Positions 1-7,361 of a stretch of 37,417 bases of DNA are shown one piece after another; within the stretch, counting starts at the first letter, position 1; each line of letters opens with the position of its first letter. Both the position numbers and the translations under genes were made by a program. The DNA is taken from the NCBI GenBank assembly GCA_946538475.1, contig CAMNGN010000002.1, positions 1 through 37,417 of the forward strand, written 5' to 3'. This DNA is from an uncultured Blautia sp. (GTDB lineage: Bacteria > Bacillota > Clostridia > Lachnospirales > Lachnospiraceae). The notes beneath the pieces were generated by a model that ran no database searches, had not been told where the DNA came from, and saw nothing but the letters and a program-made list of their open reading frames with translations.

Positions 1-107
1 AGGAGCGCGAGCCCTCTCGCGAAAAAAAGGAGCGCGAGCCCTCTCGCGAAAAAAAGGAGCGCGAGCCCTCTCGCGAAAAAAAAGGAGTTTGAGCCCCTCT
101 CAAATTA
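1..107. repeat. Tandem hairpin repeat, three near-identical units plus one diverged unit
   Basis: Three units of 27, 27 and 28 bp (1-27, 28-54, 55-82) each read AGGAG, then CGCGAG-CCCT-CTCGCG, then an A run. A fourth unit (83-107) keeps AGGAG and the inner GAG/CTC pairs, but its three outer stem pairs are replaced, giving TTTGAG-CCCCT-CTCAAA. Pairing is therefore kept while the sequence changes, which suggests that the hairpin itself matters. On the - strand each hairpin is followed by CTCC and then seven or eight T, resembling a weak intrinsic terminator with a spacer. No - strand gene is visible that would need one. The array runs off the left edge, so its full copy number is unknown. Confidence 0.85.
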
Positions 108-130
108 CCCTTTAATATTGAAAAATACTA

Positions 131-139
131 TGCTATAAT
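131..139 (+). promoter_or_regulatory. Extended -10 promoter for uppP
   Basis: TGCTATAAT is a perfect extended -10 element (TG at 131-132, TATAAT at 134-139). No good -35 lies 16-18 bp upstream, as is common for extended -10 promoters. The predicted start is near 146, giving a leader of about 35 nt before the ribosome site GAGAGG at 167-172. Confidence 0.6.
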
Positions 140-181
140 ACACCTTGTGTTTTTATGTAAATCACAGAGAGGAATGAATCT

Positions 182-1075
182 ATGCTGCTTCTCTACACCA
201 TATTCTTAGGCGTTATCCAGGGCGTCCTCGAATTCCTCCCGGTCAGCAGCCTCGGCCACCTCAGCCTCATCGAGACCATGATGGCCCTGCCGAAAGACAC
301 GGGACTCTTTTTCGAGGCCATGCTTCACCTGGGAACCATGCTGGCGCTCATCGTCGTTATGTTCAAGGATGTAAAGCGCCTTACCATCGAATTCGGAGGC
401 ATCTGTTCGGATCTTTCGGGCAACTATGGAAAATACCTCCGCAAGCGCCGCCTGGCCGGCAAAACAGGAAATGACAATATCCGCTACTCCAAGCTGATCA
501 CAAACGTATACCGCAAGATCGTCGTCATGATCCTGGTCACGCTCATTCCGACCGCGCTCCTTGGTTTTGTGTGCAGAAACCTTGCGGTCATGGCCCACAA
601 AGCCCCGTCCTTCCCGGGATTCGGCTTTTTGATCATGGGCGTGTTCCTGCTTGTTGTGGACGTGAGCGGGGTGGGCGGAGACTACGGACCGAACACCAGC
701 CGCTATGATCAGGCACTGTGGATCGGTATCCTGCAGGGAATATCGGTCTTTCCGGGGCTTTCGCGCTGCGGGCTGACGATCGGAACCGGTCTCATGTGCG
801 GTTTCGAACGCAAATTTGCCGTCAAGTATTCCTACCTTTGCGGCATACCGGCCATCTTTGGCGCATTGCTGGTAGAAATACCGTACTTCCGTGCGGCTGC
901 CGTCACTCCGTTTCAGATGTTCGCATTTATCTGCGGCGCGCTTGCGGCATTTACCACGGCCTATTTTGTGGCAAGATTTCTGATGAAACTTATGGAAAGT
1001 GTCAAACTCAAATATTTTGCGGGTTATTGCTTTGTTCTGGGGGCTCTTGCCCTTATCATGAGCACACCGACATAA
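182..1075 (+). CDS. uppP: Undecaprenyl-diphosphatase (BacA/UppP family)
   Basis: An integral membrane phosphatase that converts undecaprenyl diphosphate to the monophosphate, recycling the lipid carrier for peptidoglycan and other wall polymers; it also confers bacitracin tolerance. The first family motif is visible at residues 14-27 (QGVLEFLPVSSLGHL, with Glu17, Ser22/Ser23 and His26). The second is PGLSRCG at 191-197 with the essential Arg195. The family normally has Ser where Cys196 stands. The protein is hydrophobic throughout. At 297 residues it is slightly longer than the 273-residue E. coli protein, with a basic loop around residues 80-105. The ATG at 182 has GAGAGG nine bases upstream. 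ftsK follows after 40 bp, probably in the same transcript. Confidence 0.95.
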   Translation: MLLLYTIFLGVIQGVLEFLPVSSLGHLSLIETMMALPKDTGLFFEAMLHLGTMLALIVVMFKDVKRLTIEFGGICSDLSGNYGKYLRKRRLAGKTGNDNIRYSKLITNVYRKIVVMILVTLIPTALLGFVCRNLAVMAHKAPSFPGFGFLIMGVFLLVVDVSGVGGDYGPNTSRYDQALWIGILQGISVFPGLSRCGLTIGTGLMCGFERKFAVKYSYLCGIPAIFGALLVEIPYFRAAAVTPFQMFAFICGALAAFTTAYFVARFLMKLMESVKLKYFAGYCFVLGALALIMSTPT

Positions 1076-1115
1076 AACAGCACATGCCTTTTAAGAAAAG
1101 AGGGGAGAGCCATTC

Positions 1116-4100
1116 ATGGCAGAAAGTAACAAAAAGACAAAATCACGCTCCGCACGGACGGGAAATCAGCGCCAGAGCACAAAACGAAAAAGTCCGTCCT
1201 CAGGTGCTTCGCGAAAAAACTCTCAGGTGAGAAAACGTGCAGCGGCCGCACAGCGCGGCGGTTCGGGCTTTCAGCGGGATATTCTTATGCTGATCGTCAT
1301 AGCGGCTGCGGTCATCCTGATGATGAGTGCACTTGGCTTTGGCGGTGTGGTAGGCGTAGCGATCAATCAGGTGATGTTCGGTGCGATGGGCGTCCTTTTT
1401 TACGGATTTCCTGCGCTGCTTCTGGTGTTGGTATATCTGCTGGCAGCGCGGCGATTCAGAGGACGCAGGTTCGGCAAAGTACTTGCGCTGCTCATCCTGT
1501 TCGCATTCCTCGGCGGATTTATCCAGGCGATCACACAGGAATATATTGTCACAAATACACCGCTTGACTACTATACTCTGAGCTCGCTGTACAAGACAGG
1601 CGGCGGCCTGATCGGCGGAGCCATAAGTTCTACAGCCATCAAGGCGTTCGGCGAGATCGGCGGCATCATCATGATGGGCTTTGTCATTGTGGTATGCGTT
1701 ATCGAGATCACCTTCGCATCCTTCATGGAATTCGCCTACATGGTCGTGGAAGGCATCGCAAACTTTGTGGAGAACAGCAGAGAGATGTACGATGAGGGCG
1801 AAGAAGAGCGTGCGCTGAAGCGCGAGATCAGAGATACCGAAAAGCAGATGATCCGCGAAGAGCGCAGAGCAGCCCGCATGGAGCAGCTGGAAAAGAGAAA
1901 AGCGCAGCTGTATGAAGTATACGACGAAGAATTTGACGACGATGATGAGTTCGAAGAAGGCCCGGTGATCGGAGACAGGAAAAGACCTGCCCGCAGGAAA
2001 AATCCGAAGGTCGATAAATTCCCCGGAAACAAGCCAAAGCTGGATGTCCCGATCTATGAGGACAGCTTTGAGGATGAAAAGTCCGGCAAGATCAGAAAAG
2101 CCATCAAAAAGTCCAAAAAGACAGGCTTCCTCGACGGTACATGGCTCAAAGAAGACAAGGCCAAGATGCCTGATATACCGGATGACAGTCCGGAGATGCG
2201 CGAAATCACGGATACGGATATCGATGAAGGCTTCGAGCCGGAAGACGGCACCGCTTCGCGCACCGAGGTTGGTGATTTTACCATAGAACGGGGCGAAGAA
2301 CCGTCTGATGACACAGCGGAAGAAGTCCCCGAGGCAGCTGCTTCTAAAGCGCCTAAACGCAAGATGCGAACTCCGGAGCGCAAAACACGAAAACCCGCAT
2401 CCGGCGGCATAGCTGTGGACGAATGGGACGAGCGCAGTGAGGATGACGGCAGCTGGGATGAGGACGATGCGCTTTATGCCATGGAAAAATCGGTGTCAAG
2501 AGCAAATAACAGGAGAAAAGCATCACCGTCTGTTGAAGAACCTTTACGTACGGAAGATTCTTCAGGTGCAGAAGAACCTCCGCGCACACAGGAAGTAAAG
2601 GCGTCTAAGGGCCCGCAGAAGAACCCACGTTCGTCCGCAGCCGAAAAAGAAGCCGGCATCATAGATGTAGCGAACGAGATAGCAGACGCTGCGGAGGTGC
2701 CCGAGAAGAAATATGTGTTCCCGCCGCTCAAGCTCCTGAAGAAGGGCTCGGGGCGTACACAGGGGGATTCGGACGCCTACCTCAGAGCGACGGCGCAAAA
2801 GCTGCAGGACACACTGTATAACTTTGGCGTCAACGCGACGGTAACCAATGTAAGCTGCGGCCCGACCGTCACCAGATTTGAACTGACCCCCGAGATGGGC
2901 GTCAAGGTGAGCAAGATCGTGGGCCTTGCCGATGATATCAAACTGAACCTCGCCTGTGCGGACATCCGTATAGAAGCGCCCATCCCCGGAAAATCCGCGG
3001 TAGGCATAGAGGTTCCCAACAAAGAAAACAGCCCTGTCATGCTGCGCGACCTGCTGCAGTCCGACGAATTTCAGAATGCTTCTTCAAAGCTTTCTTTTGC
3101 GGTCGGTAAGGACATCGGCGGCAAGCCTGTCGTGACAGACATCGCCAAGATGCCCCATGTGCTGATCGCAGGTGCCACGGGATCGGGTAAATCAGTGTGC
3201 ATCAATACATTGATCATGAGTATCCTGTACAAGGCAAAGCCGGACGAAGTAAAGATGATCATGATCGACCCCAAGGTCGTCGAGCTCAGCGTGTACAACG
3301 GTATTCCGCATCTGTTCATTCCGGTTGTCACCGACCCGAAGAAAGCCGCAGGAGCGCTCAACTGGGCGGTGAGTGAGATGAGCAGCCGTTACAATACCTT
3401 TGCGGAGTATGGCGTCAGAAACCTCAAGGAATATAACCACAAGGTGGAGAACCTGAGGCTGGCCGAGGGCGACACCAGACCGCCTAAAATGCCCCGGATC
3501 GTCATTATCGTGGACGAGCTGGCCGACCTTATGATGGTTGCGCCCGGAGACGTAGAAGACGCGATATGCCGTCTTGCACAGCTTGCCAGAGCGGCGGGCA
3601 TACATCTGGTCATCGCAACACAGAGGCCGTCCGTAAACGTCATCACGGGCCTGATCAAAGCGAATATGCCCTCACGTATCGCTTTTGCGGTGGCATCGGG
3701 CGTCGACTCAAGAACCATTCTGGATATGAACGGTGCCGAAAAGCTTCTGGGCAAAGGCGACATGTTGTTCTATCCACAGGGATATCCTAAGCCTGCACGT
3801 CTTCAGGGCTCGTTCGTCTCGGACGAGGAAGTCAGCGCGGTGGTGGAATATCTGACAGATAAGAACCCGAAAACCGACTATGATCCGAATATTCAGCAGC
3901 AGATGAATTCGGCCCAGCCGGGCGGCTCCTTCGGCTCGGGAGGAGATGACCGCGATGCCTACTTTGCCGAAGCCGGCAAGCTGATCATCGACAAAGACAA
4001 AGCTTCGATCGGTATGCTGCAGAGAATGTTCAAGATCGGATTTAACAGAGCGGCGCGTATCATGGACCAGCTGGCCGATGCCGGAGTGGTCGGTCCCGAA

Positions 4101-4169
4101 GAAGGAACCAAGCCGCGTAAGGTGCTGATGTCTCCGGAGCAGTTTGAGAATTATCTGGAAGAGAACTGA
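1116..4169 (+). CDS. ftsK: DNA translocase FtsK/SpoIIIE
   Basis: A membrane-anchored hexameric ATPase that pumps chromosomal DNA through the division or sporulation septum. The order is a basic N-terminus (1-50), a block of membrane helices (about 55-215), a long charged and low-complexity linker (about 215-530), then the motor. Walker A is GATGSGKS at 686-693. Walker B is IIVDELADLMM with Asp800 and Glu801, followed by the conserved TQRPSVNVITG stretch. The C-terminal winged-helix gamma domain (about 955-1012), which reads DNA orientation sequences, is complete (SIGMLQRMFKIGFNRAARIM). The length of 1017 is at the high end because of the linker. The start is ATG with GGGGAGAG upstream. Sequence alone cannot separate the FtsK role from the SpoIIIE role. 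Confidence 0.96.
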   Translation: MAESNKKTKSRSARTGNQRQSTKRKSPSSGASRKNSQVRKRAAAAQRGGSGFQRDILMLIVIAAAVILMMSALGFGGVVGVAINQVMFGAMGVLFYGFPALLLVLVYLLAARRFRGRRFGKVLALLILFAFLGGFIQAITQEYIVTNTPLDYYTLSSLYKTGGGLIGGAISSTAIKAFGEIGGIIMMGFVIVVCVIEITFASFMEFAYMVVEGIANFVENSREMYDEGEEERALKREIRDTEKQMIREERRAARMEQLEKRKAQLYEVYDEEFDDDDEFEEGPVIGDRKRPARRKNPKVDKFPGNKPKLDVPIYEDSFEDEKSGKIRKAIKKSKKTGFLDGTWLKEDKAKMPDIPDDSPEMREITDTDIDEGFEPEDGTASRTEVGDFTIERGEEPSDDTAEEVPEAAASKAPKRKMRTPERKTRKPASGGIAVDEWDERSEDDGSWDEDDALYAMEKSVSRANNRRKASPSVEEPLRTEDSSGAEEPPRTQEVKASKGPQKNPRSSAAEKEAGIIDVANEIADAAEVPEKKYVFPPLKLLKKGSGRTQGDSDAYLRATAQKLQDTLYNFGVNATVTNVSCGPTVTRFELTPEMGVKVSKIVGLADDIKLNLACADIRIEAPIPGKSAVGIEVPNKENSPVMLRDLLQSDEFQNASSKLSFAVGKDIGGKPVVTDIAKMPHVLIAGATGSGKSVCINTLIMSILYKAKPDEVKMIMIDPKVVELSVYNGIPHLFIPVVTDPKKAAGALNWAVSEMSSRYNTFAEYGVRNLKEYNHKVENLRLAEGDTRPPKMPRIVIIVDELADLMMVAPGDVEDAICRLAQLARAAGIHLVIATQRPSVNVITGLIKANMPSRIAFAVASGVDSRTILDMNGAEKLLGKGDMLFYPQGYPKPARLQGSFVSDEEVSAVVEYLTDKNPKTDYDPNIQQQMNSAQPGGSFGSGGDDRDAYFAEAGKLIIDKDKASIGMLQRMFKIGFNRAARIMDQLADAGVVGPEEGTKPRKVLMSPEQFENYLEEN

Positions 4170-4202
4170 TAAGGCTGCCGGACGCCCGACAGGAGAGTAA
4201 TA

Positions 4203-4685
4203 TTGATAGAGATTAGAATCCTGTCGGTAGGCAGGAGCAAAGAAAAATACTGGAACGCAGCGGTCGCTGAATACGCAAAGAGGCTCGGCAGATACTGTAA
4301 GCTGTCATTTGCGGAGGTTCAGGACGAAAAGACGCCCGATCAGGCCTCCGCGGCAGAGTGTCGGCAGATCAAGGAGCTGGAGGGCTCCCGCCTGATGAAA
4401 CAGATCCGCGAAAAGGACTATGTGATCGCCCTGGCCATAGAGGGAAAGATGCTCGACTCGGTTGAACTATCGGAAGAGCTCTCACGGCTCATGGTGCGGG
4501 GGAGCAGCAGCATCGCTTTTGTGATAGGCGGCTCGCTTGGCCTTTCGGATGAAGTGCTAAAACGGGCCGATCAAAAGCTCAGCTTCTCACGAATGACATT
4601 CCCTCATCAGATGATGCGGGTGATCCTGCTTGAACAGCTGTACCGGAGCTTCCGGATCATGAACAATGAGCCTTACCACAAGTAG
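4203..4685 (+). CDS. rlmH: 23S rRNA (pseudouridine1915-N3)-methyltransferase RlmH
   Basis: A SPOUT-class SAM-dependent methyltransferase that modifies pseudouridine 1915 in helix 69 of 23S rRNA on assembled ribosomes. The 160 residues match the usual 155-160. The SAM-binding trefoil-knot loop is GGSLGLS starting at Gly109, followed by the family signature SFSRMTFPHQMMRVILLEQ and the terminal EPYHK. The start is TTG, chosen because AGGAGAG lies about five bases upstream and the product then begins with the normal beta strand (IEIRILSVGRSKEKYW). It lies 33 bp after ftsK and is probably cotranscribed. Confidence 0.95.
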   Translation: MIEIRILSVGRSKEKYWNAAVAEYAKRLGRYCKLSFAEVQDEKTPDQASAAECRQIKELEGSRLMKQIREKDYVIALAIEGKMLDSVELSEELSRLMVRGSSSIAFVIGGSLGLSDEVLKRADQKLSFSRMTFPHQMMRVILLEQLYRSFRIMNNEPYHK

Positions 4686-4735
4686 ATCCTACAAGTCATG
4701 GCGCAAACCCGGCCCGAACCTTAAAAAGAATATTA

Positions 4736-4779
4736 GTTTACATAATTCTGTTTATAATTGACATAATTCGTTTACATAA
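4736..4779. repeat. Direct repeat GTTTACATAA in the rlmH-phoH intergenic region
   Basis: Within the 166-bp AT-rich gap 4686-4851, the 10-mer GTTTACATAA occurs at 4736-4745 and 4770-4779, 34 bp apart (about three helical turns). CATAATTC occurs at 4741-4748 and 4762-4769. A TATAAT lies at 4753-4758 and a TTGACA at 4758-4763, but neither has a partner at standard spacing. The promoter of phoH is presumably here; TAAAAT at 4809-4814 is a possible -10. The repeats may be operators. No clear terminator for rlmH is visible. Confidence 0.5.
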
Positions 4780-4851
4780 CTTCGGCAATTCCGCTCAAAG
4801 GAATAATGTAAAATACGACTTTGAATGCAAAGAAAGGATACAATCTCGTAA

Positions 4852-5877
4852 ATGGCAGGCAGCATAATTGAACTGAAGGCCGATATTCCCGTGAATCATC
4901 AGGCCAATGTGTTCGGCCGTTTTGACGAACATCTGAAACAGATAGAAAAAACGCTCAACGTAACTCTGATCCTGAGGAACGGAGAGCTGAAGATACTCGG
5001 AAACGAGCAGGCGGCTTCTGCGGCCCGCGACCTCATCGCAAACCTTGTGGCGCTTTCCGAAAAAGGCAACGCGATCACTTCGCAGAATGTCAACTACGGA
5101 CTCGCGCTGGCATTGGAATCAAAGAGCGGCATGCTCACCGAGATAGACAAGGACTTTATCTGCAATACCATACAGGGAAGACCGATCAGGCCCAAGACGC
5201 TGGGGCAGAAAGATTATGTGGATATGATCCGCAAAAAGATGATCGTTTTTGGCGTAGGACCGGCCGGAACCGGAAAGACTTACCTGGCCATGGCCATGGC
5301 GGTTACCGCGTTCAGAAATGAAGAAGTAAGCCGCATCATTCTGACCAGACCGGCCATCGAAGCAGGAGAAAAACTGGGCTTTCTTCCCGGCGATCTGCAG
5401 TCAAAAGTCGACCCTTACCTGCGCCCGCTGTATGACGCTCTGTATCAGATCATGGGTGCAGACAGCTTCCAGAAAAACATGGAAAGAGGGCTTATCGAAG
5501 TGGCGCCGCTCGCCTATATGAGAGGCCGGACACTCGACAATGCCTTTATCATTCTGGATGAAGCGCAGAACACCACACCGGCTCAGATGAAGATGTTCCT
5601 CACGCGAATCGGCTTTGGCTCAAAGGTGATCGTGACCGGCGATGCCTCGCAGAAAGACCTTCCGAGAGACGCGGTTTCGGGCCTCGATGTGGCGATGAAA
5701 GTGCTGAAAAAGATAGACGATATCGGCTTCTGCGAGCTGACGAGCAAGGACGTTGTCCGCCATCCGCTGGTCCAGCAGATCGTACAGGCCTACGAGAATT
5801 ACGAGAAAAAACAGCCGAAGAAAGAGCAGGCGGATATGCAGAGATCACGGTATGAACGGAGGAGGAATTTCAGATGA
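4852..5877 (+). CDS. phoH: PhoH-like ATPase (PhoH/YbeZ family)
   Basis: A cytoplasmic P-loop ATPase of the PhoH family, related to helicase N-terminal domains. In many bacteria it is coupled to YbeY and implicated in RNA and ribosome metabolism. The N-terminal 110 residues form the family's KH-like region. Walker A is GPAGTGKT at 136-143, Walker B is ILDEAQN with Asp236 and Glu237, and the VTGDASQKDLP sensor motif follows. The 341 residues are normal. ATG at 4852 has GAAAGGA upstream at a rather long spacing of about 13 bases. Its stop overlaps the ybeY start in an ATGA, so the two are translationally coupled. The exact biochemical role of the family is not settled. Confidence 0.93.
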   Translation: MAGSIIELKADIPVNHQANVFGRFDEHLKQIEKTLNVTLILRNGELKILGNEQAASAARDLIANLVALSEKGNAITSQNVNYGLALALESKSGMLTEIDKDFICNTIQGRPIRPKTLGQKDYVDMIRKKMIVFGVGPAGTGKTYLAMAMAVTAFRNEEVSRIILTRPAIEAGEKLGFLPGDLQSKVDPYLRPLYDALYQIMGADSFQKNMERGLIEVAPLAYMRGRTLDNAFIILDEAQNTTPAQMKMFLTRIGFGSKVIVTGDASQKDLPRDAVSGLDVAMKVLKKIDDIGFCELTSKDVVRHPLVQQIVQAYENYEKKQPKKEQADMQRSRYERRRNFR

Positions 5878-6368
5878 CCATTCTGACCGACTTTGAGACA
5901 GAAAAAACTCTGGACATAGATTATGAAAAGACGGCTCTGGCTGTGGCAGAAAAAGCGCTGGAACTCGAAAACTGCCCCTACGAGGCACAGATCAGCCTCA
6001 TTCTGACCGACGATGAAGGGATCCGGCAGGTAAACAGCGAGTTCAGGGATATCGACAGATCGACCGACGTTCTTTCTTTTCCGATGATCCCGTTCGAATC
6101 ACCGGCCGCTTACGATATTCTCGAAGAAGATGAGTCTTACTTTGACATGGATACCGGGGAGCTTCTGCTGGGTGACATCATGATCTCTGTCGACCATGTA
6201 TATGCGCAGGCCGAAGAATACGGGCATTCCGTGACGAGAGAATTCGCATTTCTGGTGGCTCACAGCATCATGCATCTTCTGGGGTATGATCACATGGAAA
6301 AAGAAGAGGCGGCTGTGATGGAGGCACATCAGGAGGCAGTGCTTTCCGCACTCGGCATCGTTCGCTGA
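5874..6368 (+). CDS. ybeY: Endoribonuclease YbeY, rRNA maturation factor
   Basis: A zinc-dependent endoribonuclease needed for 16S rRNA 3'-end maturation and ribosome quality control. The metal site is visible as H-S-I-M-H-L-L-G-Y-D-H with His130, His134 and His140. The residue after the first His is Ser, where Gly is usual. The conserved STDVLSFPM stretch lies upstream. The 164 residues are typical. The start ATG overlaps the phoH stop by four bases and has GGAGGAGG upstream. The phoH-ybeY pair is a widely conserved arrangement. Confidence 0.95.
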   Translation: MTILTDFETEKTLDIDYEKTALAVAEKALELENCPYEAQISLILTDDEGIRQVNSEFRDIDRSTDVLSFPMIPFESPAAYDILEEDESYFDMDTGELLLGDIMISVDHVYAQAEEYGHSVTREFAFLVAHSIMHLLGYDHMEKEEAAVMEAHQEAVLSALGIVR

Positions 6369-6379
6369 AGGAGGATATA

Positions 6380-6601
6380 ATGGAAAAATCGCGCATTAAC
6401 CGCATAAATGAACTGGCAAGAAAAGCAAAGACCGTCGGCCTTACTCCCGACGAAAAGAAAGAGCAGCAGAGGCTGAGAAAAGAGTTTCTGGCAGTGTTCC
6501 GCATGAATCTCCGCGCACAGCTCGACAATATCGATATTGAGGAGGAAGACGGGACCATCGTGAATCTCGGCGAAAAATATGGCGACAAAACAACACATTA
6601 G
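6380..6601 (+). CDS. DUF896 (YnzC-type) small cytoplasmic protein
   Basis: A 73-residue, highly charged, helix-forming protein. It matches the DUF896/YnzC family by its N-terminal pattern INRINELARKAKTVGLTPDE and the following EQQRLRKEFL stretch, which form a two-helix hairpin in known members. The function is not established. B. subtilis ynzC lies in the SOS-controlled yneA-yneB-ynzC operon, whereas here the gene lies between ybeY and a folate enzyme. It has an ideal GAAGGAGG site and starts 11 bp after ybeY. Its 3' end overlaps the next gene by 23 bp, indicating one operon. Confidence 0.9.
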   Translation: MEKSRINRINELARKAKTVGLTPDEKKEQQRLRKEFLAVFRMNLRAQLDNIDIEEEDGTIVNLGEKYGDKTTH

Positions 6602-7133
6602 AAAAGAGGCGCTGGCCAGACGCGCAGGGATCTCCAAAGAGGAGGCTGCCGAAAAAAGCCGTGCCATCACAGACAGGATCCTGGCTCTTCCGGCGTACAG
6701 AAATGCAGAATGTATTCTTCTTTATATCGATGTTAAAGGAGAGGTTCGGACCCGCGATCTGCTTGAGAGAGCATGGAAGGACGGGAGAAGAACAGCCGTT
6801 CCCAGATGCAGGGATAAAAGGATGGACTTCGTGGAAATCACCGGTTACTCCGACCTGAAACCGGGGAGTTTTGGCATTCCCGAGCCTGCTTCGGGCGATC
6901 CGATCGATCCCGGAAATGCCCTGATGATCATGCCCGGAGCGGCTTTTGACAGAAACCTTTCCCGCATAGGTTACGGCGGAGGCTATTATGACCGCTACCT
7001 CTGCGAAAATCCGGATGTACAGACTGTGGCGGTATCATACGCCTGCCAGGTGTTCGATTCCATTCCAAGCGAAGAACATGATGTACGCCCACGGATCCTG
7101 GTGACAGAGAACGAAATCCTGTATCGCAGGTAA
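6579..7133 (+). CDS. 5-formyltetrahydrofolate cyclo-ligase
   Basis: Converts 5-formyl-THF to 5,10-methenyl-THF using ATP, returning stored folate to one-carbon metabolism. The substrate/ATP-binding signature PGAAFDRNLSRIGYGGGYYD begins at residue 119, with the GYGGGYYDR core at 131-139. The basic N-terminal helix with KQHIRKEALARR, where the ATP-binding lysine and arginine lie, is also visible. The 184 residues are normal. The ATG at 6579 lies inside the preceding gene and the frames overlap by 23 bp. This is the last gene of the phoH operon; 228 bp of AT-rich DNA follow. Confidence 0.93.
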   Translation: MATKQHIRKEALARRAGISKEEAAEKSRAITDRILALPAYRNAECILLYIDVKGEVRTRDLLERAWKDGRRTAVPRCRDKRMDFVEITGYSDLKPGSFGIPEPASGDPIDPGNALMIMPGAAFDRNLSRIGYGGGYYDRYLCENPDVQTVAVSYACQVFDSIPSEEHDVRPRILVTENEILYRR

Positions 7134-7155
7134 ACATAAGTTTTTAAGTAAACAT

Positions 7156-7182
7156 AATTTTTTACTTTTTTGTAAAAAAATT
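7156..7182. repeat. AT-only inverted repeat downstream of the cyclo-ligase gene
   Basis: AATTTTTTAC (7156-7165), six T, then GTAAAAAAATT (7172-7182) can form a long A/T stem. Just upstream GTAAACATAA occurs twice (7130-7139 and 7148-7157). The stem lacks GC pairs and a separate T tract, so it is not a convincing intrinsic terminator. It may be an operator or a weak bidirectional stop. Confidence 0.4.
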
Positions 7183-7207
7183 ATTTTAAATATCTTACAG
7201 AATGGAA

Positions 7208-7236
7208 TTGCTTTATGATTTGAACTGTGCTATATT
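7208..7236 (+). promoter_or_regulatory. Sigma-A-type promoter for the 1442-residue surface protein
   Basis: TTGCTT at 7208-7213, a 17-bp spacer and TATATT at 7231-7236, preceded by TG at 7228-7229 (extended -10). The predicted start near 7243 gives a leader of about 119 nt. Confidence 0.6.
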
Positions 7237-7291
7237 TAAGTTTGGATTGGTTTCTGTATTATTTAGGAACACAGATTCCACATATATTCCA

Positions 7292-7336
7292 ACAAACGCA
7301 GACAGCGTTTGTGCATCCGCGTAACAGGGGGCGCGG
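7292..7336 (+). promoter_or_regulatory. Two stem-loops in the 5' leader of the surface-protein mRNA
   Basis: ACAAACGC-AGACA-GCGTTTGT (7292-7312) is a perfect 8-bp stem. It is followed directly by CCGCG (7317-7321) pairing with CGCGG (7332-7336). Neither has a T tract, and the ribosome site GGGAGG (7348-7353) remains unpaired. They may stabilise the mRNA or act as a protein-binding leader. Confidence 0.5.
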
Positions 7337-7361
7337 CTGACATCTGAGGGAGGAATTTAGA

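Noticed and set aside
7156..7182. Terminator after the formyl-THF cyclo-ligase gene
   Set aside because: The stem is nearly all A/T with no separate T tract, so it was listed only as an inverted repeat.
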